Source: an uncultured Bacteroidales bacterium (GTDB lineage Bacteria; Bacteroidota; Bacteroidia; Bacteroidales; Bacteroidaceae). From it: DNA of 64,000 nt. The notes under the pieces were generated by a model. That model saw only the letters and a program-made list of their open reading frames with translations, was not told where the DNA came from and searched no databases. Numbering within the stretch: the stretch's first letter is position 1; every line of letters begins with the position of its first letter. This document shows positions 43,504 through 50,916 of the stretch, piece after piece. Made by a program: the position numbers and the translations under genes. The stretch spans positions 62,001 to 126,000 of the forward strand of contig CASFRV010000007.1 in the NCBI GenBank assembly GCA_949297215.1. The letters are read 5' to 3'.

Positions 43504-45303
43504 TTAGTTGAAGTCGCCCGTAATGGGGCCGTCCAGGCGCAGGCGCATGTTGTCCAGGCGCAGGTATTGGGCCGAGTTGAGCGCGTCGGAGGCATCGGCC
43601 GATGCCGTCACTTCAAACTTGATTTCTTCCAGGCGTTTCAGGTCGGCCCGGTTGGCCAGGCGCACGTTCAGTTCGATATCGCTCGTCGTGGCCTGTTCGC
43701 CGGCGGCCGGGGCTATGGTGGCGTCGCTCACGGTGATGCCCGGTATCTCGCGGCCCTCCGTGTCGTAGGCCTTGGCCGTCACGTGCAGTTGCAGGGGAAT
43801 GGTGCTGGTGGCCGTGGCCGTCACGGTGAAGCCGTCGGCCTCGTAGTCTTGCAGGTCGCTGTTCATGTCGTCCACCGAGTCTTTGTAGACGATGTTGAGC
43901 CCGGCGTCGAACGTCAGGGGCACGAGCACCTTATAGTCGGCCCCGGCCTTGTAGTTGCGGCCCAGCTCGATGGTGTAGAAGTTGTCCTGTACCTCGATTT
44001 TGTGGTTGGTGGCGTTGCCCAGGTCGATCTGTATCTCGTCGGGTATCTGCTCCACGAGCGTCGAGAGGTTGTCCACCCGGCTCAGCACGGCGTCGGCAGG
44101 TTTCCCGGCGATGTCGAAGGGCTCGCTGCCCTGATAGAAGTAGATGGTGTTGAGCCGGTTTTGCGTGAGCTGCTGGCGTCCCTGGGCGGGCAGGTCGACC
44201 GAGGCCGTCCGTGCGCCGTCAATGATGCCGTTGGCCGTGGCCGAGAAGTCGAGGTCGACGGGTATCTGCTGCATGTCGACGTCGAAGCGCACGGTGGGGT
44301 TGTTCACGGTGATGCGCACGCGGTCGTCGTCCAGGAAGTCGGGCAGGTCGTCGCCGATGCGGATGGGGTCGACGGTCGGTTCGATGGCGGGCGTAAACTT
44401 GCCTTCCACCTCGGCCAGCGTGAGCCGGCCCGACGTGTTGCCGTCCACCTCGATCGTCAGGCGCACGTTGGCATAGTCGCCGCTGCTCATGTCGAAGCCG
44501 CTTGCGGCGGCAAAGGCGAAGTAGCCCGTCATGCTGATTTTATCGGTGGCGTTCAGGCTGCCGTCGGGCGTGACGTCCACGCCCTCTTCGCCGAAGTCGA
44601 CATAATCGAGGTCGATCGTGCCCAGGTCGATGCGGCTGCTGCCGGGCTGTATGTCGGCGATGTGGTAAACGCCGCCGGGGGCATCGCCCGACCGGGCGAA
44701 CGAGGGCAGATGGAGCTCGACGTCGCGCATTTCGCTGATGACGAAGTCCATGCCCGGTGTCTGTTCTACGTCCAGGATGAGGCGGAACTCTCCGCCGGCG
44801 GGCACGATGCGTTTCAGCGCCTTGATTTCGTCGGCGTTGATGCCCGTCACGTCCACGCGGAAGTCGTTCGTGGCGTTGGCGTTTTCCGCGTAGGTTTCGC
44901 CGGCGGCGATGCTCACGTGGTCAACGCCCGTTATGCCCTGCTGGGCCATGGCCTTGTCGAAGTTGACCACCTCGACCGACGGCGTCAGCGTGGCGGGGTC
45001 GATGGTGGTGGTGATGGGGTTCACGGTGAAGTCGACGTCCGTCGTTCCGTCCTCCACCAGGTAGTAGAGGCCGGCGCGGGTGGTGTCCAGGTTGTCGCCC
45101 TCTTCGATGGTCAGGATGTCGCGCAGGTAGATGTTCTCGGAGTTGCCCAGCTTCAGGGCGAGCCCCTCGGTGCCCAGCTGCATGGTCATGTCCATTTCGC
45201 CGTCCAGATCCCAGCTGTCGTCCACGCAGGACGTCGCTGCTAGGCCGCAGGCTAAGAACATCGCTCCACGGAGCAAGCCGTTCTTCACTTTCTGTTTCTT
45301 CAT
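43504..45303 (-). CDS. Large lipoprotein of unknown function
   Basis: This encodes 599 residues. The N-terminus MKKQKVKNGLLRGAMFLACGLAATSCVDD is a lipoprotein signal with lipobox AATSC. The mature protein is beta-rich with many short strands of type VTGINADEIKALKRI, FRLILDVEQTPGMDFV and RLTIEVDGNTSGRLTLAEVE, suggesting several Ig-like or beta-sandwich domains (inference). It is the first gene of a pair with the DUF5723 protein, and has its own promoter at 45394. The lipoprotein-plus-barrel pairing suggests an outer-membrane complex. Confidence 0.83.
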   Translation of the reverse strand: MKKQKVKNGLLRGAMFLACGLAATSCVDDSWDLDGEMDMTMQLGTEGLALKLGNSENIYLRDILTIEEGDNLDTTRAGLYYLVEDGTTDVDFTVNPITTTIDPATLTPSVEVVNFDKAMAQQGITGVDHVSIAAGETYAENANATNDFRVDVTGINADEIKALKRIVPAGGEFRLILDVEQTPGMDFVISEMRDVELHLPSFARSGDAPGGVYHIADIQPGSSRIDLGTIDLDYVDFGEEGVDVTPDGSLNATDKISMTGYFAFAAASGFDMSSGDYANVRLTIEVDGNTSGRLTLAEVEGKFTPAIEPTVDPIRIGDDLPDFLDDDRVRITVNNPTVRFDVDMQQIPVDLDFSATANGIIDGARTASVDLPAQGRQQLTQNRLNTIYFYQGSEPFDIAGKPADAVLSRVDNLSTLVEQIPDEIQIDLGNATNHKIEVQDNFYTIELGRNYKAGADYKVLVPLTFDAGLNIVYKDSVDDMNSDLQDYEADGFTVTATATSTIPLQLHVTAKAYDTEGREIPGITVSDATIAPAAGEQATTSDIELNVRLANRADLKRLEEIKFEVTASADASDALNSAQYLRLDNMRLRLDGPITGDFN

Positions 45304-45393
45304 TGCTCGTTAGTTATGTGTAAATAATGAATAAAAAAATCGCGCTAAGCGGTCGAAAGAGCACAGGCGTACTCAAAAAATCTTTCAATGCTG

Positions 45394-45401
45394 CAAAGTT
45401 A
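45394..45401 (-). promoter_or_regulatory. Promoter -7 element of the lipoprotein/DUF5723 pair
   Basis: TAACTTTG on the minus strand, about 91 bases before the ATG, within AT-rich DNA. Confidence 0.65.
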
Positions 45402-45508
45402 ATAAATGCCGCATATATATCTGTGTAGAATTTGGGATTTTTTTATAAATGGCGGGAACTTGTAACGGCTTCTTTAATTCTGGACGTCACAAAGTCCTTA
45501 ATAATATG

Positions 45509-45538
45509 GCAAGGGACGCGAGACGTCGCGTCCCTTGC
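45509..45538 (-). terminator. Terminator after buk
   Basis: The 13-base perfect stem GCAAGGGACGCGA/TCGCGTCCCTTGC with a four-base loop, 51 bases after the buk stop. The following T-tract is weak (CATATTATTAA). Confidence 0.65.
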
Positions 45539-45589
45539 CGGTTGGCCTGCCGGGTTGTCTGCCTGTTGTTGCATGGCGGCCGCCGGCGG

Positions 45590-46651
45590 TCAGTCGTAGC
45601 GGCGGGCTTCGCAGCGGCCTTGCAGCACGGCCAGGGCGTTGAGGGCCAGCGCCTCCATTTCGTCCTCGCCGGGATAGACGAACACCGGGGCCAGAAACTC
45701 CACGCGGCGCCGCAGGCCCGACGTGATATATTCCGAATGGGCCATGCCGCCCGTGAGCAGGATGGCGTCGACGTGGCCGCAGAGCACGGCCCCCTGGGCG
45801 GCGATGCTCTTGGCCGTGTGGTATATCATGGCGTCGACGATGAGGTGTGCGTGGTCGTCGCCGGCGTCGATGCGGGCCATTATTTCCTTGACGTTGTTGG
45901 TGCCCAGATGGGCGTAGAGCCCGGCCTGCCCCGCGATGCGCCGCAGCAGCTGCTCTTCGGTGTAGCGCCCGCTGAAGCAGAGGTGCACCAGGTCGGCCGA
46001 GGGCAGCGTGCCCGCGCGGTCGGGCGAGAAGGGGCCGTCGCCGTCAAGGGCGTTGTTGGTGTCGGTGGCGCGGCCCAGGTGGTGGGCGGCCACCGAGATG
46101 CCCCCGCCCAGGTGGCACACGATGAGGTCGAGCTCCTCGTAGCGGCGGCCCGTCTCGCGGGCGTGGCGGCGGGCTATGGCGCGCTGGTTGAGGGCGTGCC
46201 AGATGCTGGCGCGCGGCATGAGGGGCGAACCGCTCACGCGGGCCAGGTCGTTCATTTCGTCCACCACGACGGGGTCGGCCGTGAAGCTGTGGCAGCCCGG
46301 TATGCGCGAGGCTATTTCATAGGCGATGATGCAGCCCAGGTTGCAGGGATGCTTGCGCCTGGCGTGGCGCATGTCGTCGCAGAAGCGCTGGTTCACCTCG
46401 TAGACGCCGCTCTTGATGGGCTTGCCCAGCCCGCCGCGGCCAATGACGGCGTCGAAGCGCAGGGGGATGCCGCCGCGCCGCAGCTCCTCGACCACGAGGT
46501 CGCGGCGGAAGTCGAGCTGGTCCATGAGCGTGGGAAACTGCGAGAGCTCTTCGACGCTGTGGCTGATGTTGCTCACCACGACGGGCCGTTCGTCCTCGTA
46601 GACGGCTATCTTCGTCGAGGTGGAGCCGGGGTTGATGACGAGTATGTGCAT
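45590..46651 (-). CDS. buk: Butyrate kinase (acyl kinase)
   Basis: This encodes 353 residues. It converts butyryl- or branched-chain acyl-phosphate and ADP to the free acid and ATP. The acetate/butyrate-kinase phosphate loop INPGSTSTKIAVYED opens the protein (about residues 5-19). LIVCHLGGGISVAAH (about residue 178) and ILLTGGMAHSEYITSGL (about residue 295) are the other family motifs. The length of about 355 residues fits Buk rather than AckA (about 400). I chose MHILVINPGSTSTK at 46651, four bases after the ptb stop; the frame's earlier ATG is not in context. It forms an operon with ptb. Confidence 0.93.
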   Translation of the reverse strand: MHILVINPGSTSTKIAVYEDERPVVVSNISHSVEELSQFPTLMDQLDFRRDLVVEELRRGGIPLRFDAVIGRGGLGKPIKSGVYEVNQRFCDDMRHARRKHPCNLGCIIAYEIASRIPGCHSFTADPVVVDEMNDLARVSGSPLMPRASIWHALNQRAIARRHARETGRRYEELDLIVCHLGGGISVAAHHLGRATDTNNALDGDGPFSPDRAGTLPSADLVHLCFSGRYTEEQLLRRIAGQAGLYAHLGTNNVKEIMARIDAGDDHAHLIVDAMIYHTAKSIAAQGAVLCGHVDAILLTGGMAHSEYITSGLRRRVEFLAPVFVYPGEDEMEALALNALAVLQGRCEARRYD

Positions 46652-46655
46652 GGCG

Positions 46656-47588
46656 TTAGGGGTTTTCGTCGGGCCGGGTGGCTCCTGCGGCCAGCAGGAG
46701 GGCCATGCACAGACTGTCGTATTTGCAGGTGGCGTCGTCGCCCCGCGAGGTGAGCACGACGGGCCGCGTGGCGCCCTGCACGACGGCCGCCGTGCGGGCC
46801 CTGGCAAAGAGGGTGATGGTTTTATAGAACACGTTGCCCGCCTCGATGTCGGGCAGCACGAGGGCGTCGGCCCGTCCGCCCAGGGGGCTCTCGATGCCCT
46901 TGACGGCCAGGGCGCCGGCGTCGCAGGCGGTGCGCACGTCGAGGGGCCCGTCCACGAGGGCGTTGCCCCAGCGCCCGCCGGCGGCGGCTGCCTTGATGGC
47001 GGCGTAGCCCGCCACGTGGGGAAACTTGTCGCTGGCCTTCTCCGAGCAGTGGATCAAGGCCACGCGCGGCTGCTCCACGCCGAAGCGGCGGCAGGCGTCG
47101 ACGACGTAGCCCACCTGGGCCTCGCGCTGCTCCTGCGTGGGATAGGGTATGACGGCCGCATCGGTGAAGAAGAGCAGTTTGCCGTAGGCCGGCAGCTGGG
47201 CGGCGGCCAGGTGGGTGAGCACGGCGCCCGGGGCCAGCAGGCCCGTCTGCTTGTCGAGCACGGCACGCAGCACGACGTCGCTGCCCACGAGGCCCTTCAT
47301 GAGCACGTCGGCCCGGCCTTCGCGCACGAGCGCCACGGCGCGGGCCGCGGCCTCGGCAGGCGTGGCGGCATCGACAACGGTGGCGCCGCGGGCCACTAGG
47401 TCGGGGGCGTTGCGGTGCACGGCTTCGGCGTCGCCCACGAAAACGGCTTGGGCCACGCCCTCATCGACGGCGCGGCGCAGGGCGTCGAGCGTGGCGGCGT
47501 CGCGGCCGCACACCACGGCCACGCTTTGCCCCGAGGGCAGCCTGCGCAGGGCGTCCGTCATGTCGGAAAGTTGGTGTATCATGTTCAT
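46656..47588 (-). CDS. ptb: Phosphate butyryltransferase
   Basis: This encodes 310 residues. It exchanges CoA for phosphate on butyryl-CoA or branched-chain acyl-CoA. Family marks are DVLMKGLVGSDVVLRAVLDK (about residues 94-113), HLAAAQLPAYGKLLFFTDAAVIPYPT and VFYKTITLFARARTAAVVQGATRPVVLTSRGD at the C-terminus, as in Ptb. An alternative start MIHQLSDM is two codons in, at 47582. It is the first gene of the ptb-buk pair. Confidence 0.92.
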   Translation of the reverse strand: MNMIHQLSDMTDALRRLPSGQSVAVVCGRDAATLDALRRAVDEGVAQAVFVGDAEAVHRNAPDLVARGATVVDAATPAEAAARAVALVREGRADVLMKGLVGSDVVLRAVLDKQTGLLAPGAVLTHLAAAQLPAYGKLLFFTDAAVIPYPTQEQREAQVGYVVDACRRFGVEQPRVALIHCSEKASDKFPHVAGYAAIKAAAAGGRWGNALVDGPLDVRTACDAGALAVKGIESPLGGRADALVLPDIEAGNVFYKTITLFARARTAAVVQGATRPVVLTSRGDDATCKYDSLCMALLLAAGATRPDENP

Positions 47589-47673
47589 CAGTTGCTTTTC
47601 ATCTCGGGGGCGTAGGTGCCCCTTTGTTCCGCCCGGCCGCGCTCCGGGTTGGCAGTGGCGCGGCTGTGCGGCA

Positions 47674-47681
47674 CAAATTTA
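47674..47681 (-). promoter_or_regulatory. Promoter -7 element of ptb-buk
   Basis: TAAATTTG on the minus strand, with a TTG about 20 bases upstream as a -33 candidate. The leader is about 85 bases. Confidence 0.7.
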
Positions 47682-47770
47682 GTAAATATGCGCAACAAAA
47701 CGGGCGAATATTGTGTAAAACAACCATGGCGGGGCGCATAATGCGCGGAAATGGCCACGTCCTGTGCGCG

Positions 47771-47833
47771 TTTGCCATGGCCGGATGGCAAACGGCCGGT
47801 TGCCGCGGCCCTTGGGGTCTGTGGGCCGCGGCC
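47771..47833 (-). terminator. Two hairpins after the sirtuin gene
   Basis: GTTTGCCAT/ATGGCAAAC (47771-47794) and GCCGCGGCCC/GGGCCGCGGC (47803-47833). Either may end the sirtuin transcript, although no U-tract follows. Confidence 0.5.
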
Positions 47834-47863
47834 CTGTGGCGGTGCCGGCGGACGGCAAGGGCG

Positions 47864-48568
47864 TCAGCGCAGGGCTTGCAGCTCGTCGACGAGTGTGCGC
47901 ACGCCGGCGGTGGCCACGTCGCGGATGACGTGCACGCGCCGCCCGTCGGGCACGGCCACGGGTTTGGGGTCGATGAGGAAGACGGGGGCCTCGCGCGGCA
48001 CGTAGTGGATGAGCCCGGCGGCGGGGTAGACGTTGAGCGACGTGCCGATGATGACGAACACGTCGGCCCCGGCGGCCAGGCGCGTGGCCACCGTCATGTT
48101 GGGCACGGCCTCGCCGAACCATACGATCCAGGGGCGCAGCAGCGAGCCGTCGGGCGCCAGGGTGCCGGGCTCCACGCGGAGCTCGTCGGGGCCCAGCGTG
48201 CGGATGTAGCGCTCGTCGTCGGGCCGGCGCGAGGAGCACACCTTCATGAGCTCGCCGTGCAGGTGGACCACGTGCGACGAGCCGGCCCGTTCGTGCAGGT
48301 CGTCGACGTTTTGCGTGACGATGGTCACGTCGAACGCCTCTTCGAGGCGGGCCAGCAGGCGGTGGCCCTCGTTGGGCTGTGCCTTGACGAGCTGCATGCG
48401 CTGCCGGTTGTAGAACTCCGTGACGAGGGCCGGATCGCGCTCCCAGCCCTCGGGCGTGGCCACCTGCTCCACGGGGTAGCGGTCCCAGAGGCCGCCTGCG
48501 TCGCGGAAGGTGCTGATGCCGCTCTCGGCGCTCATGCCGGCGCCGGTGAGGATGACGAGTTTTTTCAT
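47864..48568 (-). CDS. Sirtuin (NAD-dependent protein deacylase)
   Basis: This encodes 234 residues from MKKLVILTGAGMSAESGI at 48568. It removes acyl groups from lysine with NAD+. Visible motifs are GAGMSAESGISTFRDAGGLW (NAD site), TQNVDDLHERAGSSHVVHLHG with the catalytic histidine (about residue 107), and IIGTSLNVYPAAGL. The zinc-binding region is CSSRR only, so the four-cysteine zinc site of most sirtuins is missing, as in some short bacterial sirtuins. The acyl-specificity line reads EFYNRQRMQL: the Y-x-x-R of succinyl-lysine deacylases is Y-N-R-Q here. It is a single-gene unit with a family V promoter. Confidence 0.9.
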   Translation of the reverse strand: MKKLVILTGAGMSAESGISTFRDAGGLWDRYPVEQVATPEGWERDPALVTEFYNRQRMQLVKAQPNEGHRLLARLEEAFDVTIVTQNVDDLHERAGSSHVVHLHGELMKVCSSRRPDDERYIRTLGPDELRVEPGTLAPDGSLLRPWIVWFGEAVPNMTVATRLAAGADVFVIIGTSLNVYPAAGLIHYVPREAPVFLIDPKPVAVPDGRRVHVIRDVATAGVRTLVDELQALR

Positions 48569-48632
48569 GTCGGTCGGGTTTTGGTGACGGGCTATGCCGG
48601 GCTCACAGTCGCGGCAGGCCGTATTTGTGAGG

Positions 48633-48640
48633 CAAAGGTA
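48633..48640 (-). promoter_or_regulatory. Promoter -7 element of the sirtuin gene
   Basis: TACCTTTG on the minus strand, 65 bases before the start; the gene-proximal end of a family V array. Confidence 0.7.
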
Positions 48641-48895
48641 GTGAAAGGCGAGTGGCAAGGCAAGAAAGAGCTCGCTATTTCTTGCCTTGTCCGAGCCGCA
48701 TCCTATCTTGGCGCAGCAAAGATGACGAAAGGCGAGTGGCAAGGCAAGAAAGAGCTTGCTATTTCTTGTCTTGTCCGAGCCGCATCCTATCTTGGCGCAG
48801 CAAAGATGCCGAAAGGCGAGAGGCGAGGCAAGAAAGAGCTTGCTATTTCTTGCCTTGTCCGAGCCGCATCCCTATTCGCGGCAGCCAATAGACAA
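48633..48895 (-). repeat. Family V promoter repeat, three tandem units
   Basis: Units of about 82 bases share GGCGAGTGGCAAGGCAAGAA, an A/T stem (AAGAAAGAGCTTGC) and CCGAGCCGCATCCTATC. Inner units end in CATCTTTG, one base off the -7 consensus. Confidence 0.8.
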
Positions 48896-48924
48896 GATCT
48901 TGCCGCGAAGTTGGGTGTTGCCTG

Positions 48925-49039
48925 CGTAGAGACGCGATTCATCGCGTCTCACCCGCTCGGGGCGCAGCCCCGCGGTGGCATTCTTTCCTCGCGGTGGGCC
49001 GTCCGGGCGGTGAGAGACGCGATTCATCGCGTCTCTACG
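48925..49039. repeat. Family IV element, locus C
   Basis: Complete copy; the left arm is CGTAGAGACGCGATTCATCG, and the right arm carries the loop TTCA in the same orientation as the left arm. Confidence 0.78.
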
Positions 49040-49085
49040 TGGTGGACTTTCCGTGTGGGTGGGGGAATGCTGCGGCGAGGCTGGC

Positions 49086-49303
49086 GGCCTCGGAGAGGCC
49101 GGGCTATGAGTAGCCTCGGGTGAAGCGCAGCGGAACCCGAGGTGGGGTGACGGGCGATAAAATCGGCCTCGAAGAGGTCGCTATGCCCGTGGCGGCGTGT
49201 GGCATAGACGCCTCTTCGAGGCTAATCTTGTGAGGGGTGCTCGTACCGCGGGTTCCGCTGCGCTTCACCCGCGGTTACTGATGGCCCGGCCTCTTCGAGG
49301 CCG
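49086..49303 (-). repeat. Family III palindromic element, locus C
   Basis: The stems are in the reverse order compared with the 25-26 kb copies: CCTCGGGT..ACCCGAGG first, CCGCGGGT..ACCCGCGG second. P1 is GGCCTCGGAGAGGCC, with a single central change. Confidence 0.8.
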
Positions 49304-49447
49304 CTTGTGCTGCGAAGGAGTGATGATGGGGAGGAGGGGACGTGCCATAGGAGGGACGCCATCTTGGCGTCCACCACGGTCGGATACCGCCCGTGCAGGG
49401 GATATATATGGTATGACGGTCAGTGTCAGGCACGGCCGCGCGGCTGT

Positions 49448-49746
49448 CGACCCATAGGGGTCGCACTATTGATAACCGCGGGTAAGCGCAGCGCACCCGC
49501 GGACAGGAACCCCACACCACTCCGACCCCATGGGGGTCGCACTTCCTTCCGACGTCGTGCGGGCGCGTGGAAGCGTGGAACGGGGCCTTGGCGGGTGACT
49601 GCGCCGCGCTGTCCGCGGGTGTGCCTGTGGCGTTCCCGCGGTAATGGGAAGTTGGACCCCTATGGGGTCCCATTGTTGGTGGGTTCTTTCCGCGGGTTCG
49701 CCTTTGGCTCACCCGCGGTTATCAAAGGTTCGACCCCTATGGGGTC
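49448..49746 (-). repeat. Family II palindromic element, copy C1
   Basis: A complete element with all four palindromes. P1 lacks one C (GACCCATAGGGGTC). Confidence 0.78.
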
Positions 49747-50085
49747 CCCTGCCTCGCGGTGTGGCTTTGGGGTGCGGTGGGTATTCCCTGCGGCCGGGCT
49801 TGGTGTATCTTCGCGGGCGTTGGACCCCTATGGGGTCCCATTGTTGGTAGGGTCCTTTCCGCGGGTTCGCCTTTGGCTCACCCGCGGTTATCAAAGGTTC
49901 GACCCCATAGGGGTCGCCTGCCTCGCGGTGTGGCTTTGGGGTGCGGAGGGTAGTCCCTGCGGCCGGCCGCGGTGCATCTTCGCGGGCGTTGGACCCCTAT
50001 GGGGCCCACATATATATGCGTTGTCTGTCCGCGGGCGCGCTGAGCTTACCCGCGGTTATAGAGTAGTTCGCCCTCTATGAGGGCG
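49654..50085 (-). repeat. Tandem triplication of a roughly 168-base family II half-unit
   Basis: Three successive copies start at TTGGACCCCTATGGGG (about 49653, 49822 and 49990), each with the stem CCGCGGGT/ACCCGCGG and a closing palindrome. The last closing palindrome is CGCCCTCTATGAGGGCG, changed symmetrically on both arms. Confidence 0.8.
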
Positions 50086-50142
50086 CTTGCCTCGCGGTGT
50101 GGTTTTCGGCGGCGGCGGACATCGCTCCGCAGGGGAAGCGCT

Positions 50143-50484
50143 GTGCGCTATATGGCAAACCGTTAAAGCGGACGCGCGTGTTGCGCTGCCTTTTAGCGTT
50201 GGAAAGGCGGTGGGATGGGGCTGCTGTGGCGATCCATCCCGTGGATTTCTGTTTCCATCCCATGGATCGGCCGTTCCATCCCATGGATTTTCGCATCCAA
50301 GGCTTGTTTTCAGAAGAAAATTGGCTTCAATTTGCGCCATATAGTGGCGAAAATGGCGTTTTCGGGCGTCCGTGCGGCGTGGGTTCGCACGGATATGTCT
50401 GAAAGACAAGTGTTTCTGATTTTTGCGTATTTGCGAGCAAGCGAGCGAGCGCTCGAAAATATCGCATTCTCCGTGTTAAAAAAA
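50143..50484 (+). repeat. Family I composite repeat, copy C
   Basis: Same ends and order as copy A. The terminal stem-loop differs: inner arms CGAGC/GCTCG replace the CGAC/GTCG seen in copies A and B. Confidence 0.85.
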
Positions 50485-50654
50485 TGGGCTTGGGGTGGCT
50501 TTTTGAGCCGGTGGGACACAGGGCGGGGCGGCACGCGGACGGGCGTGCTGGCAAGCGGAGGGGGAAGCGTGTGGAGAGGTGTGGGGGTAGCGGTTTCAGG
50601 GGGCTGCGTCGGGCTGTGCGGGGCTGCCGGCGGGGGCCCGCCCTGACGTCAGGA

Positions 50655-50725
50655 TAAAAAAAATGGGATACCGCTGTATCCCAACCTTGTTAACCTTAAA
50701 TCTAATACTATGAAAAACACACGTG
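50655..50725 (-). ncRNA. Probable small RNA with own promoter and terminator
   Basis: On the minus strand a -7 box TACTTTTG (50726-50733) is followed by about 35 bases including AGTATTAGATTTAAGGTTAA, then the hairpin TGGGATA-CAGCGG-TATCCCA and eight T. That is the layout of a roughly 65-base transcript. No start codon gives a plausible peptide. From memory, the AGTATTAGATTTAAGGTTAAC segment recurs in other Bacteroidales genomes in front of variable terminator hairpins. Confidence 0.55.
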
Positions 50726-50853
50726 CAAAAGTACCCCTTTTGTGGGTTGCACGCAAGAGATGAAGCCGGAAAAATGCAAAGATGAAGCAAGTTTTAACAT
50801 TTTGCCAACTAATTGTAAGACGGATGTTGCAATTGGTTGGAAAAGAAGGCAAC

Positions 50854-50889
50854 AAAAAGCCCGTTCGGCGGCTGTGCGCGAACGGGCTT
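50854..50889 (-). terminator. Terminator of rnr
   Basis: The 11-base stem AAGCCCGTTCG/CGAACGGGCTT is followed on the minus strand by TTTTTG. Confidence 0.88.
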
Positions 50890-50916
50890 GCGGTGTGTCG
50901 GTGCGTGCGGCAGGGC

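Larger units (their letters stand above)
48569..50916. repeat. Repeat locus C (no gene)
   Basis: From left: a family V promoter array (48633-48895), a family IV element (48925-49039), a family III element in reverse (49086-49303), a stand-alone hairpin GGACGCCATCTTGGCGTCC (about 49353-49371), a family II element in reverse (49448-49746), two further partial copies (49822-49915 and 49990-50085) and a family I composite (50143-50484). Then come 170 bases with nothing recognisable, a probable small RNA (50655-50725) and the rnr terminator (50854-50889). Confidence 0.85.
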
